A stretch of 53,202 nucleotides of DNA from Moraxellaceae bacterium (lineage in GTDB: Bacteria; Pseudomonadota; Gammaproteobacteria; Pseudomonadales; Moraxellaceae), in assembly GCA_020697295.1 (NCBI GenBank), contig JAJFBF010000022.1, forward strand, positions 1-53,202, in the 5' to 3' direction. Made by a program: the position numbers and the translations under genes. Position 1 is the first letter of the stretch; the number at the start of each line of letters is the position of its first letter. The notes under the pieces are model-generated. The model had not been told where the DNA came from. It saw only the letters and a program-made list of their open reading frames with translations, and ran no database searches. Below are positions 31,715 to 39,959 of this stretch, piece after piece.

Positions 31715-32791
31715 TTACGCCAGCGAGTGACGGGAAGCCGGTGCCGACACGGGCTCCGCCTGCTGGGCATTCACCTGCGCCAGCGCATTGCCTGCCTCGT
31801 CGAGTATGCGCTGCATGATGTCCGCCACGGCCGGCACATCGTGCACCAGCCCTTGCACCTGCCCGATGAGCTGAATGCCGCGCTCATGGTCGCCGTCGAT
31901 GATGGCGCGGCGGATTTCGGCAGTGGCGGCGCCAAAATAGGCCAGCTTCAGCGTTTGCGCAAAACCGTTGTGCAACACCTCGCGGATGAGGCCGAACAGC
32001 GGCCGCCCGCTTTCACGCGCCGCGCCCAGCGCCCGCCACAGCGCGCGCCAGAGTGTCAGAGGCCGCGCCATGCGCTGCTCGGATACCGGCGTTTTCATCA
32101 CCCGGCAGGGCATGCTGTCAAAGTTGGCGTTGTAGATCGTCTCGCCCGCCGTCTTTGAGACTATGAGGTCCTTGGTGCGCGCATGCGCCGGGCTTTCGCG
32201 CGAGGCGGCAAAGCGGGTCCCCATGGCCACGGCATCGGCGCCCAGCGCCAGCGCGGCGACAAGGCCGCCACCGGTGCCGAAGCCCCCGGTGGCGATGATG
32301 GGCAGCTGGGTGACCTGCCGGATCGCCGGCACCAGTACCAGCGAGGTAATGTCGCCGCCATGCGCGGCCGCCTCGTGCCCGGTGACGAGCAGCGCATCCA
32401 CGCCGGCACGCTCGGCGCCCTTCGCGTGTTTTTCAGTGACCACGGTGGCGATCACCTTGCCGCCATAGGCATGCACGCGCTCGCAGATCCAGTCGCCCTT
32501 GCCCAGCGAAAAATTGAGCACCGGCACCTTTTCCTCGATGGCGACCTCGGCATTGGCGGTGGCGCCCGGCATGATGAGGGCGACGCCCACTCCGAAGGGC
32601 TTGTCGGTCAGGGTCCGGGTGCGGCGAATCTCCGCCCGCGTCTCGTCCGGGCCCAGATGCCCCACGGCGAGAATGCCGAGGCCGCCGGCATTGCACACCG
32701 CGGCCACAAGGTCGGCGTTGGCCACATAGGTCATGCCCGGGCAGATCACGGGATGCTCGATGCCCAGTAACCGGGTGATTCGCGTCTGCAT
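31715..32791 (-). CDS. Nitronate monooxygenase (2-nitropropane dioxygenase family)
   Basis: A 358-residue FMN enzyme with a TIM-barrel fold. Visible motifs are EHPVICPGMTYVANADLVAA (11-30), the conserved VTGHEAAAHGGD and the phosphate-binding ATGGFGTGGGLVAALALGAD. The family oxidises alkyl nitronates; many members have other flavin roles. The ATG at 32791 has AGGA nine bases upstream; an earlier in-frame ATG (32800) is too close to that site. It lies between yceI and the nitroreductase gene on the same strand. The pairing with another flavoenzyme suggests a shared nitro-compound or quinone substrate, but that is inference. Confidence 0.87.
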   Translation of the reverse strand: MQTRITRLLGIEHPVICPGMTYVANADLVAAVCNAGGLGILAVGHLGPDETRAEIRRTRTLTDKPFGVGVALIMPGATANAEVAIEEKVPVLNFSLGKGDWICERVHAYGGKVIATVVTEKHAKGAERAGVDALLVTGHEAAAHGGDITSLVLVPAIRQVTQLPIIATGGFGTGGGLVAALALGADAVAMGTRFAASRESPAHARTKDLIVSKTAGETIYNANFDSMPCRVMKTPVSEQRMARPLTLWRALWRALGAARESGRPLFGLIREVLHNGFAQTLKLAYFGAATAEIRRAIIDGDHERGIQLIGQVQGLVHDVPAVADIMQRILDEAGNALAQVNAQQAEPVSAPASRHSLA

Positions 32792-32815
32792 GAACACCAT
32801 CCTGACTGAATGAAG

Positions 32816-32834
32816 AAGCCCGCGCCGCGGGCTT
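32816..32834 (-). terminator. Hairpin at the end of yceI
   Basis: An 8-bp perfect stem AAGCCCGC with GCGGGCTT and a three-base loop overlaps the yceI stop codon. On the minus strand it is followed by CTTCATT, so the T-tract is weak. It may only attenuate read-through into the flavoenzyme genes. Confidence 0.5.
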
Positions 32835-33507
32835 ACTTGGCCTTTTTCGACTTCACGGTCTTCTTGGCCTTGGCCGCCGCCTGCTTCTGCTTTTCCTGCG
32901 CAGCCTTGAAGGCGCCCGCCTCCACCGCCTCCACCGTCACGCGAACGTCGAGCTCGTCGCTCACGACCGGCACGTACTTGCCCATGCCGAAATCGGAACG
33001 CTTGATGCGGGTGCTGGCATTGAAGCCGGCGGCGAGGGCATTGTCATAGAAGGGGTGCGGGCCGGCCTTGTTCAGCTTCGCCTCCAGCGTCACTTCGCGG
33101 GCAATGCCATTGACCGTGAGTTCGCCCACCAGCGTAAAGGTGCCGGCCTCGCGGTTCACGTCGCGCAGCGCGGTGCTGCGGAAGGTGACGTCGGGAAACT
33201 CCTTGCTCTTGAAGTAATCGCCGGATTCGATGAGATGCTCGTTGAGCAGGGGAACATGCGAGTCCAGGCTTTTCACCGGAATGCTGAGGGTGACGGACGA
33301 CTTTTCAGGATTATCCTGGTTGCCCTCAATGCTGCCGCTGACCTCGGCGAACACGGCCCCGGGCGTGGAAAAGCCGACATGGCTCCAGCTGAAGCTCACC
33401 TGAGTATGCGTCGGATCAATCGTGTAGGTCACGATGTTATCCGCCAGCGCGGCGGCGGAAGTGGTGGCCAGTGCGGCCACGAGAGCGATCTGTCGCAACA
33501 GTTTCAT
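32833..33507 (-). CDS. YceI-family periplasmic lipid-binding protein with lysine-rich tail
   Basis: A 224-residue protein. Residues 1-23 form a signal peptide (ALATTSAAALA). It continues with the YceI lipocalin-like barrel (YTIDPTHTQVSFSWSHVGFS, VTFRSTALRDVN, AGFNASTRIKRSDFGMGKY). YceI proteins bind isoprenoid-type lipids in the periplasm. Unusually, the last 25 residues are strongly basic and Ala/Lys rich (EKQKQAAAKAKKTVKSKKAK), about 25 residues beyond the expected barrel end. The ATG at 33507 has GAGGA five to six bases upstream. It is first of four same-strand genes. Confidence 0.88.
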   Translation of the reverse strand: MKLLRQIALVAALATTSAAALADNIVTYTIDPTHTQVSFSWSHVGFSTPGAVFAEVSGSIEGNQDNPEKSSVTLSIPVKSLDSHVPLLNEHLIESGDYFKSKEFPDVTFRSTALRDVNREAGTFTLVGELTVNGIAREVTLEAKLNKAGPHPFYDNALAAGFNASTRIKRSDFGMGKYVPVVSDELDVRVTVEAVEAGAFKAAQEKQKQAAAKAKKTVKSKKAK

Positions 33508-33613
33508 GTCAGTCCTCATTTCCCGGTAAATGGCCCGCCGCCTGGGCGAACGGGCCGATGTTCTTGTTACGCGCCCAAGAACCTATTTCAGTAGGGCAGT
33601 CTGCCTCTGGCAA

Positions 33614-33635
33614 GTCGGGATAAATCCCGACCTAC
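33614..33635. repeat. Dispersed palindromic intergenic repeat, copy 2
   Basis: The same 22 bases as at 1352-1373, centred on GTCGGGATAAATCCCGAC. It lies between the divergent-end region of yceI (start 33507) and the end of the PHA-synthase-like gene. No other function is seen in this 210-base gap. Confidence 0.7.
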
Positions 33636-33717
33636 CGCATTAGGCTCCAAGGCGAAGCAGGCGTAGTAGCGGTCGCAGCCACATGACCGGAGGCAGCACG
33701 GCCGCGTCCGTCCCGGC

Positions 33718-34905
33718 TCAGGCTTCGTCGGCGGCGGCAGCCGGCGCCGTCTCGGGCCGGCTGACCGAACCCGAGCGCTGCGCCAGCCAGTCCTTGCTGA
33801 TGGCCCAGGTGGTGTGCGCCGCCTTGCCCCCGGTAAACACACCGGCATGTCCACCCGGCACGATATGGAATTCCCGGTCGACGGAGCCTACCACTTCCAT
33901 CACAGCCTGCGCGGACGCCACCGGCACGATCTTGTCATTGTCACCGGCGAAGGCGAGCAAGGCGCTCCTGATGTCGCGGAAGTCGGCGTCGCAGCGGCCC
34001 AGGCGGATGCGGCCGCGCGCCAGGCGGTTATACAGGCCCATCTTGCGGATCAGCTGCTGCACGGTGGCGCCCGGGTAATCCGGCATGTTGGTGAACCATT
34101 CGTTCATGGTCATGTAGCGCGACACATATTCGTCGTCGGCAAGATTGCGCACGAGCTCAAGGTAGCTCGACACGGTCCCGACGGGATTGGTCATCTTGAA
34201 CATGAAGGACAGGCGCTTGCCGGGCACATGGAACAACTTGCGCTGCATGCGGTCGATGCGCAGGCCGGTGACCTTGCCGATGGCCCAGACCGGCTTGCTG
34301 AGCGCGCGATAGACGCTGCCCACGAAGCCCATCTTGTGCATGTCGACCGGCGAGGCGATGGTGACGAGGTTGCTTACCTTGTCATCACGGCTGGACGCCA
34401 GGTAGAGCATGGCCAGCAGGCCGCCCATGCAGTAGCCGAGCAGTGACTGTTCCTGGCTGCCGCTATGCTCGCGGATGGCGCGCATGGCCTTGGGAAACCA
34501 ATCGATGACGTATTGCTCAAGCGAGACATCGAGATCGCCGGTGCCGGGAGTGCCCCAGTCGATCAGATAGACGTCAAAGCCGTGCGCCAGGAAATACCGG
34601 GCCATGGAACGGTCCGCCATGAGATCGAAGATCCAGGCGAACACGCCCAGCGGCGGCACCAGAATGAGCGGCGTGCCGTAGCGACGCTGGCGCACGCGCA
34701 GGCTGGCGCCATCGATGAGCACCGTGTCCTCCGCCAGCGGCCGGTAGTGCTTCACGGTCATAAGACCGTCGCGGAAGATGATCTCGTGGGGAGTCTTGTC
34801 CTGCTGCAGGTAGCGCTGCTTGTTGACGCGGCGCTGCACGGCATTGTTGACGAAGGCGGAACCGGTCTTGAACAGGCGCAGGCCGCGCTCGAGGGTTGTG
34901 CTCAT
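33718..34905 (-). CDS. PHA-synthase-like alpha/beta hydrolase (class III PhaC-like)
   Basis: A 395-residue protein with the polyhydroxyalkanoate synthase type of nucleophile elbow, GYCMGG with Cys159 in place of serine. The remaining triad candidates are Asp322/324 in FAGDNDKIVP and His353 in VPGGHAGVF. The PhaC-type WGTPGTGD segment is at 117-124 and ILVPPLGVFAWIFDL at 81-95. Length fits class III PhaC (about 355-400), not class I/II (about 560-620). Class III enzymes need PhaE, which is not in the window, nor are phaA, phaB, a phasin or a depolymerase. GAGGAA lies four bases before the ATG. It could be a stand-alone polymerase-like enzyme or a thiol hydrolase. Confidence 0.85.
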   Translation of the reverse strand: MSTTLERGLRLFKTGSAFVNNAVQRRVNKQRYLQQDKTPHEIIFRDGLMTVKHYRPLAEDTVLIDGASLRVRQRRYGTPLILVPPLGVFAWIFDLMADRSMARYFLAHGFDVYLIDWGTPGTGDLDVSLEQYVIDWFPKAMRAIREHSGSQEQSLLGYCMGGLLAMLYLASSRDDKVSNLVTIASPVDMHKMGFVGSVYRALSKPVWAIGKVTGLRIDRMQRKLFHVPGKRLSFMFKMTNPVGTVSSYLELVRNLADDEYVSRYMTMNEWFTNMPDYPGATVQQLIRKMGLYNRLARGRIRLGRCDADFRDIRSALLAFAGDNDKIVPVASAQAVMEVVGSVDREFHIVPGGHAGVFTGGKAAHTTWAISKDWLAQRSGSVSRPETAPAAAADEA

Positions 34906-35107
34906 ACTTCCTCTTTGATGGCAGACAGGGACGACCCTCCCCCGGAAGCGTCATTCTAGGCCGGTGGGGGGGCCAGCCCAACCCTCCTTTTGGGCGATTG
35001 CCCGGAGGTTCAGGCGACTGCATGGAGAGGCCCCCGTGACAAGGGCCGGGAGCGCTGCCTCGGGTTCGCCGCCAATGACAGGCGCGAAAATACGCCAGCC
35101 CCGACGC

Positions 35108-35608
35108 TCAGGCTTTCTCGGCCGGCAGAAACCGGTGAAACGCCCAGGCGCAAACCATCAGCAAGGACAGGCCCACCACCAGGGTCGGCAGCAACACCTT
35201 CCAGGCGGGCGCGCCCAGCAGGATGACTATGGGATGGGCCCCGGCCGGCGGATGCACGGTATGCGTCAACACCATCAGGGTGATGGTGGCGCCCACCGCC
35301 AGCGCGACCGACCACCAGGCCCCGTCGAACAGCCAGAGCGCGACGAAGCCGATCACGGTGGCCATGGCATAGCTCACCAGGACGTTGCGCGACTGGGAAA
35401 AGGGGCTGTCCGGCGCCAGGAAGAGCAGCACGCAGGAGGCCCCGAAAGGGGCCAGCAGCAGGGGCTGGTGCAGCTGCTGGCCCAGGGCCTGCAGCAGCAG
35501 AATGGCCAGGCAGCTGCCCGCCCCAGTCCACAAGGCCTTCTGCCAAACGACCGGCGCCACCGCGGGCAATAGCGGTGCCTCCGGAAGGAATTCTTCCTGG
35601 TCTTGCAT
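35108..35608 (-). CDS. HPP-family integral membrane protein
   Basis: A 166-residue membrane protein with four predicted helices and the eponymous HPP motif in THTVHPPAGAHP (His119-Pro-Pro). A second conserved patch, LLLAPFGASCVLLF, is at 50-63. The family is of poorly known function; some members transport nitrite in plastids and cyanobacteria. The ATG at 35608 has GGGGA about six bases upstream. A longer frame exists, but the HPP domain begins near residue 20 of this version. It stands alone, with its promoter in the 315-base region shared with the DUF4124 gene. Confidence 0.83.
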   Translation of the reverse strand: MQDQEEFLPEAPLLPAVAPVVWQKALWTGAGSCLAILLLQALGQQLHQPLLLAPFGASCVLLFLAPDSPFSQSRNVLVSYAMATVIGFVALWLFDGAWWSVALAVGATITLMVLTHTVHPPAGAHPIVILLGAPAWKVLLPTLVVGLSLLMVCAWAFHRFLPAEKA

Positions 35609-35923
35609 TGTTTTTCCCCGTAACCGGCTGACCGGCATGTCGCACCATCCCGGTGCGCAAGGGTCGATACTAGGGGGCTGGAGCCCGGGTCGGAAGCGCC
35701 TTCCCCTGAGCGGTCTTATCAGGCCGACTGATGAATGGATCATGGACTTGCGTATTGGCGATCCCGGTCCGATCTTCGGCCAGTCCCCGGGGCCTTATGG
35801 GACCCCCGCGACACCCCCTGGGGTGCATGCCTTCTCGCGCAAGGCCGGGGGCGCTAAGGTAAGGACTGCGGCGTCCCTCACGGCAGAGGGCACGCCTGGC
35901 CAAACGCGTCATGGAGTCCCGCG
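35609..35923. other. 315-base divergent region between the HPP and DUF4124 genes
   Basis: It should hold the promoters for both divergent genes. The only clear element is a perfect 14-base palindrome CACCCC-CT-GGGGTG (35812-35825), about 100 bases before the DUF4124 start. I see no coding region and no repeat shared with elsewhere in the window. Confidence 0.45.
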
Positions 35924-36331
35924 ATGAAACCACTGCTGCCTGCCCTCCTCCTGTTCCTGGCCGCCGCGCCGGCGCAGGCGGAAATCTTCAAGTGGGTCGA
36001 TGAGAAGGGCCGCACCCACTTTGGTGAAACCCTGCCGGAGAAATACCGCAAGTCCGCCACCACCCTGACCCCGCAGCCGCTCAACACGATTAACGGCAAT
36101 ACCCTGCGCGGTCCGGGCGGAAGCGATGACGACCGCTCAGCCGCCCCGGCGGAATCCCCTCCGGCGGATGTGCCGCCCGTGCAGAGCGAGAAGGAACTTT
36201 GCGAGGCGCGCCATCTGAAGTTCCAGCAGAGCCAGGAGTGCTTCGCCCGGTATCGCAACGCCAATGGCTCGCTGAAGGTCGAGGCCTCGCAGAACTGCGA
36301 GAATGTCGAGCAGCCCTCGCCCTGCGACTAG
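35924..36331 (+). CDS. DUF4124-domain secreted protein
   Basis: A 135-residue protein with a signal peptide (1-19, ending AQA). It is followed directly by the short DUF4124 domain (EIFKWVDEKGRTHFGETLP), a small beta-hairpin module common in secreted proteins of gammaproteobacteria. A flexible Pro/Ala/Asp linker (about 66-85) and a C-terminal part with four cysteines (ELCEARH, ECFARY, NCENVEQPSPCD), which probably form two disulfides, complete it. The function of the family is unknown. It converges on the ceramidase-like gene. Confidence 0.8.
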   Translation: MKPLLPALLLFLAAAPAQAEIFKWVDEKGRTHFGETLPEKYRKSATTLTPQPLNTINGNTLRGPGGSDDDRSAAPAESPPADVPPVQSEKELCEARHLKFQQSQECFARYRNANGSLKVEASQNCENVEQPSPCD

Positions 36332-36343
36332 GGGCTTGCTGAA

Positions 36344-36383
36344 TCGCTCCGCCTTGCAGGGAAGGGCCTAAGCGTCGGAGCGA
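36344..36383. repeat. Inverted repeat between convergent genes
   Basis: An 8-bp perfect stem TCGCTCCG (36344-36351) with CGGAGCGA (36376-36383) encloses a 24-base loop. It lies between the converging stops at 36331 and 36439. It has no T-run, so it may be a REP-like element or a weak bidirectional terminator. Confidence 0.4.
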
Positions 36384-36438
36384 CTGTCCTGGAGCTCATC
36401 CGCCCCACAGATTCCCCTGCCCGGCCCTGCGATTTGCG

Positions 36439-38163
36439 CTAGCGCCGGGGTACCGGCAGGTCGCTGCGCAAGGCCAGCTCTGCCGCTGGCACCGGCGCCG
36501 GGCGCGTGAGCCGGTCATGCCCCCGGGCGGAAGCAGGCTTGCACATCTCCAGCGCCAGCGCCGCGAAGCGGGTCTGGAAAGCAGCCAGCGTCCATTGGCC
36601 ATAAATGGTGTGGCCGCCCTCATAGGCTTGTTCCTGGTACTCCTCGCGCGTCGTCACGTAGCCCATATAGTCATTGCAGTAAGTGCAAAGCAGCGCCTGC
36701 GTCACACCACGCACCGCAAGAGTGGCGGCAACCGACTCGCGCAGGCGACGCCCGGCGGTGGTGGTGAACTCGCCCGGGCAGCAGACGATCGCCAGCGCTC
36801 CCAATGTCACCACCTGCAGAGGCAGGACCGTTGGCACGAGCGGACTCTGGCGCAACGCGCCACCTCGCGCCTGGCGCTTCATTTCGGCAACGACAGGATC
36901 GGCGAAGTCGGGCAGGGCCAGTTTGTCGAGCGCCATGCCGAGTACGGTCTTCGGCCCGGCCTCCATCAGGATGTCCTTGGCCCCCTGGGCGGCATAGATA
37001 CGGCGGAAATAGGCTTGTTCCTGTGCCGGGTAGCGCGCCAGTTGGCGCAGACGCCGCTGGCGCAGGCGTTTCGCCAGGAAGCGCGCGCCGGCCGCCACCG
37101 GTGCGGGCATGCCGGGACCGTCGATGCGCGTGCCGGCGAAAAAACCCACGCCATGGCAAGGCTCACTGGTCCAGGCCTCCTGCTCGCCTTCGGCGAAGGC
37201 CGGCGCGGCGTGAATCGCGGTGAAATCGGCATAGCTGAAAATGCTGTCGATGGCGCCCTGGACGGGCTCGCCTGCCGAGGCCAGCAGGGCCAGTGCCAGT
37301 TCGCTCTGGTAGCGGCCATTGCGACGGGCATAGTCGACTTCCGCTTCTCCACGAATGCTGGCCCGGCGCGCGATATCGCCGGGGCCATGGTAGTGCGGTG
37401 ACACGTCGCCGGCCGTGCCCTGGGCAAAGATCGCGACGGCTCCCTTCACGCCCGCCGCTTCCAGCACGCCCTCGGCATGGGCGGCGGCGTAACCCTTGTT
37501 GTCGCCATCGTGAAGCCGGAGCGCGCTGCCGAGGCAGGTGGCGTGCACGCCAAAGAATGACAGCAAGGCGCACAACCTGCCCTCGCGCCGCAGGCCCAGC
37601 ACGGCCATGTCGCGATCGAGGGCGAGATGGGCATCCGTCGGGGTGCGCGGCGTGACATCGGGGTTGCGGTTATACGCGGCGAGCGAGCGGTTCCAGGCGA
37701 CCGGCACGGCCGGGTCAAAGCCCCCCTGCACCAGCACCAGCTCGGAGGCGGCCGCACCGGCACGCGCGGCAAGCAGGGCGGCAGCCGCAGCAGCCACGAT
37801 CGCCTCGACATGCGCCGGCACGTAGCCCGGCGTGACCATGTTGTACAAGGATTCCTGCGCGCACCCCCCCGGGCCGGAGTGGGTGTGGGTGCAGGTCAGC
37901 ACCAGGGAGGCCTCATCGAAGGCAGTGCCGACCTCCCCGCGCACGGCGTCAACAATGCCCTGGCGCATGGCATGGGTGACATAGCCCAGGTCCAGGCAAC
38001 AGAAGTACAGCGGGCAGCCCGCCTCGTCAGCCAGGTATACGGCACGTGCAAACAGCGGCGTGCGCACGCCCCGGGCGCGCTGCTGCCACTGCCCGTAGCC
38101 ATGCATGGCATGCCCGCGCGGCACGATGGCGATTTCCTGCTTGCTCCAGCCGGCCTGGTACAC
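36439..38163 (-). CDS. Neutral ceramidase-like hydrolase (PF04734-type N-terminal domain)
   Basis: A 574-residue protein related to neutral/alkaline ceramidases. Metal-site motifs are CTHTHSGPGG (91-100, His93 and His95) and FGVHATCLG (204-212, His207). The active-site region reads FAQGTAGDVSPHYHG (246-260). In true neutral ceramidases this loop carries the nucleophilic serine (SNxGDVSP pattern); here that position is Gly249, so ceramidase activity is doubtful. There is no signal peptide, and the C-terminal domain is shorter than in secreted ceramidases. The start is a GTG at 38163, chosen because AGGAG lies seven bases upstream and the family begins with YQAG at once. It lies 86 bases downstream of recD on the same strand. 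Confidence 0.78.
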   Translation of the reverse strand: MYQAGWSKQEIAIVPRGHAMHGYGQWQQRARGVRTPLFARAVYLADEAGCPLYFCCLDLGYVTHAMRQGIVDAVRGEVGTAFDEASLVLTCTHTHSGPGGCAQESLYNMVTPGYVPAHVEAIVAAAAAALLAARAGAAASELVLVQGGFDPAVPVAWNRSLAAYNRNPDVTPRTPTDAHLALDRDMAVLGLRREGRLCALLSFFGVHATCLGSALRLHDGDNKGYAAAHAEGVLEAAGVKGAVAIFAQGTAGDVSPHYHGPGDIARRASIRGEAEVDYARRNGRYQSELALALLASAGEPVQGAIDSIFSYADFTAIHAAPAFAEGEQEAWTSEPCHGVGFFAGTRIDGPGMPAPVAAGARFLAKRLRQRRLRQLARYPAQEQAYFRRIYAAQGAKDILMEAGPKTVLGMALDKLALPDFADPVVAEMKRQARGGALRQSPLVPTVLPLQVVTLGALAIVCCPGEFTTTAGRRLRESVAATLAVRGVTQALLCTYCNDYMGYVTTREEYQEQAYEGGHTIYGQWTLAAFQTRFAALALEMCKPASARGHDRLTRPAPVPAAELALRSDLPVPRR

Positions 38164-38249
38164 GGCGACTCTCCTGTTATTTTTCGAGTGCAGGCCGGCG
38201 CTGATCGCCCGGACCCACCGTCCATTCCTCTTGTCCCGCAAGGCATCTG

Positions 38250-39959
38250 TCAGCTCATTGAGCCGTCGGCCTCGCAGGGATGGCGCCCGACGCCGTCGCG
38301 GAGCTTTTCCACCAGTCCCGACTCGCGCCAGGGCAAGGCGGCCAGGGTGGCCTCGACCACGGCATCGCTCGCGCACAGCGTGAAGCGCCTGCGGGCACGC
38401 GTGACCGCGGTATACAGGAGCGGCCGGTTAAGGACAGGGGTCATCGCGTCGGGCAAGACCAGCAGCACTTCATCGAATTCCGAGCCCTGGGCCTGGTGCA
38501 CCGTCATGGCCCAGGCGGGCTCGTGCGCGGGCAGGCGGCCGGGCGCCAGCACGCGGAACTCGCCAGGTGCGACCTCGAAGAAAACGCGCAGTCCGTCCGG
38601 GGTGGCGAGGCAGATGCCGATATCGCCGTTGAACAGGCGCAGGGCATAGTCGTTGGTGCGCACGATCACCGGACGTCCCACATACCAGCCGCCAGTAGCG
38701 GGCTCCAGCAGCGCATTCAGGCCTTCAACGCCCGCCGCGCCCTGCCGATGCGCGCACAGCACGCGGAAGCGCAGGAAGGCTGCGAAGGCGGCAGCAGCCT
38801 CGCCTTCGCGCGCAGCGGCACGAAAGGCTGCGTAACCCTGTTGCAGCGCTTCACGCAGGGTGGTCGATGCCATCCGCCCCACGTCGCTGCCGGAGGCCAG
38901 GGCGGCCAGGAAACGGCCGGCATCGCCAACGCGGGAGGCGCTGGCGAGCGCGCCAATGGCACTGTCGGCGGCGAAGCGGTAACTGCGGGTGAGTTCGATG
39001 CGGCAATCCGCGAGGCCCTGCGCCTTCGGCACGACCTGCGGGGTGACGTCAAAGGGCGCGAGCCGTTGCGCCAGCGTCGCGCTATAGCCTTCGCTCGCGC
39101 AGAGATCGCCAAATACGCTACCGGCTTCCACCGAGGCCAGTTGGTCGCGGTCCCCGAGCAGGACGAGTCGCGCATGCGCCGGCAAGGCCACCAGCACCGC
39201 CCGCATCATGGCGAGGTCGATCATCGAGGCCTCGTCGATCAGCAGCACATCGCAGGCGAGCGGATTGCCGGCATCGTGTCGATAGCGACCGCTGTCACCC
39301 TGGGCGCCCAGCAAGCGGTGCAAGGTCTGCGCCTGCTCGGGAATGGCCGCTGTCACCGCCGCCGGCACCGCGAGGCTGGCCTTGGCCCCCCGGATGGACT
39401 CGGACAGACGCTGGGCCGCCTTGCCCGTCGGAGCGGCCAGCAGGATGTGCAGGGGCAACACCCCTGCCTGCAGTTGCAGCAGGGCCAGCATTTTTACCAC
39501 GGTGGTGGTCTTGCCGGTGCCCGGGCCACCGCTGACCAGCGTCAGCGCCTTGAACTGGGCCAGCAGCGCCGCCAGACGCTGGCGGTCCTCAGGGTCGTCT
39601 GCCGGAAAGAGCGCCGAAAGATCATGCCGCAACGCCGACGGGTTCTGCGGCTCGAGTGGCCTGTCGGCGCGCAACAGAAGCGAGGCGGCCACGCACTCTT
39701 CATGATCGTGATAGCGCGCCAGGTAAAAGCGTCCGCCTTCATCGAGGATAAACGGACGGTATTCCCCCGGCCGGCCTACCCAGCCCGTGGCCCGCCACGC
39801 ATCGGCCGGCGCAAGCTCCACGCGGATGCAGACATGGCCGGTTTCTACAGCCTCGTAGAGCGCCTCGACGGCGCGCTGCAGGTCCGGGGGAAAGTCCGGC
39901 GCCTCGCGCGCCAGCCAGGCACGGGCCGACTGCACGAGCAAAGAGGGAAGCGCGCTCAT
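38250..39959 (-). CDS. recD: Exodeoxyribonuclease V alpha subunit RecD
   Basis: A 569-residue superfamily 1B 5'-3' helicase of the RecBCD complex, which processes double-strand breaks. Walker A is LVSGGPGTGKTTTVV, Walker B is VLLIDEASMIDL, and motif III is RLVLLGDRDQLASVEAGSVF. The C-terminal helicase motif is AMTVHQAQGSEFDEVLL followed by LYTAVTRAR. It is slightly shorter than E. coli RecD (608). Its ATG overlaps the recB stop as ATGA, giving coupled translation. The gene order recC-recB-recD is that of Pseudomonas; ptrA, which lies between recC and recB in E. coli, is absent. Confidence 0.96.
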   Translation of the reverse strand: MSALPSLLVQSARAWLAREAPDFPPDLQRAVEALYEAVETGHVCIRVELAPADAWRATGWVGRPGEYRPFILDEGGRFYLARYHDHEECVAASLLLRADRPLEPQNPSALRHDLSALFPADDPEDRQRLAALLAQFKALTLVSGGPGTGKTTTVVKMLALLQLQAGVLPLHILLAAPTGKAAQRLSESIRGAKASLAVPAAVTAAIPEQAQTLHRLLGAQGDSGRYRHDAGNPLACDVLLIDEASMIDLAMMRAVLVALPAHARLVLLGDRDQLASVEAGSVFGDLCASEGYSATLAQRLAPFDVTPQVVPKAQGLADCRIELTRSYRFAADSAIGALASASRVGDAGRFLAALASGSDVGRMASTTLREALQQGYAAFRAAAREGEAAAAFAAFLRFRVLCAHRQGAAGVEGLNALLEPATGGWYVGRPVIVRTNDYALRLFNGDIGICLATPDGLRVFFEVAPGEFRVLAPGRLPAHEPAWAMTVHQAQGSEFDEVLLVLPDAMTPVLNRPLLYTAVTRARRRFTLCASDAVVEATLAALPWRESGLVEKLRDGVGRHPCEADGSMS

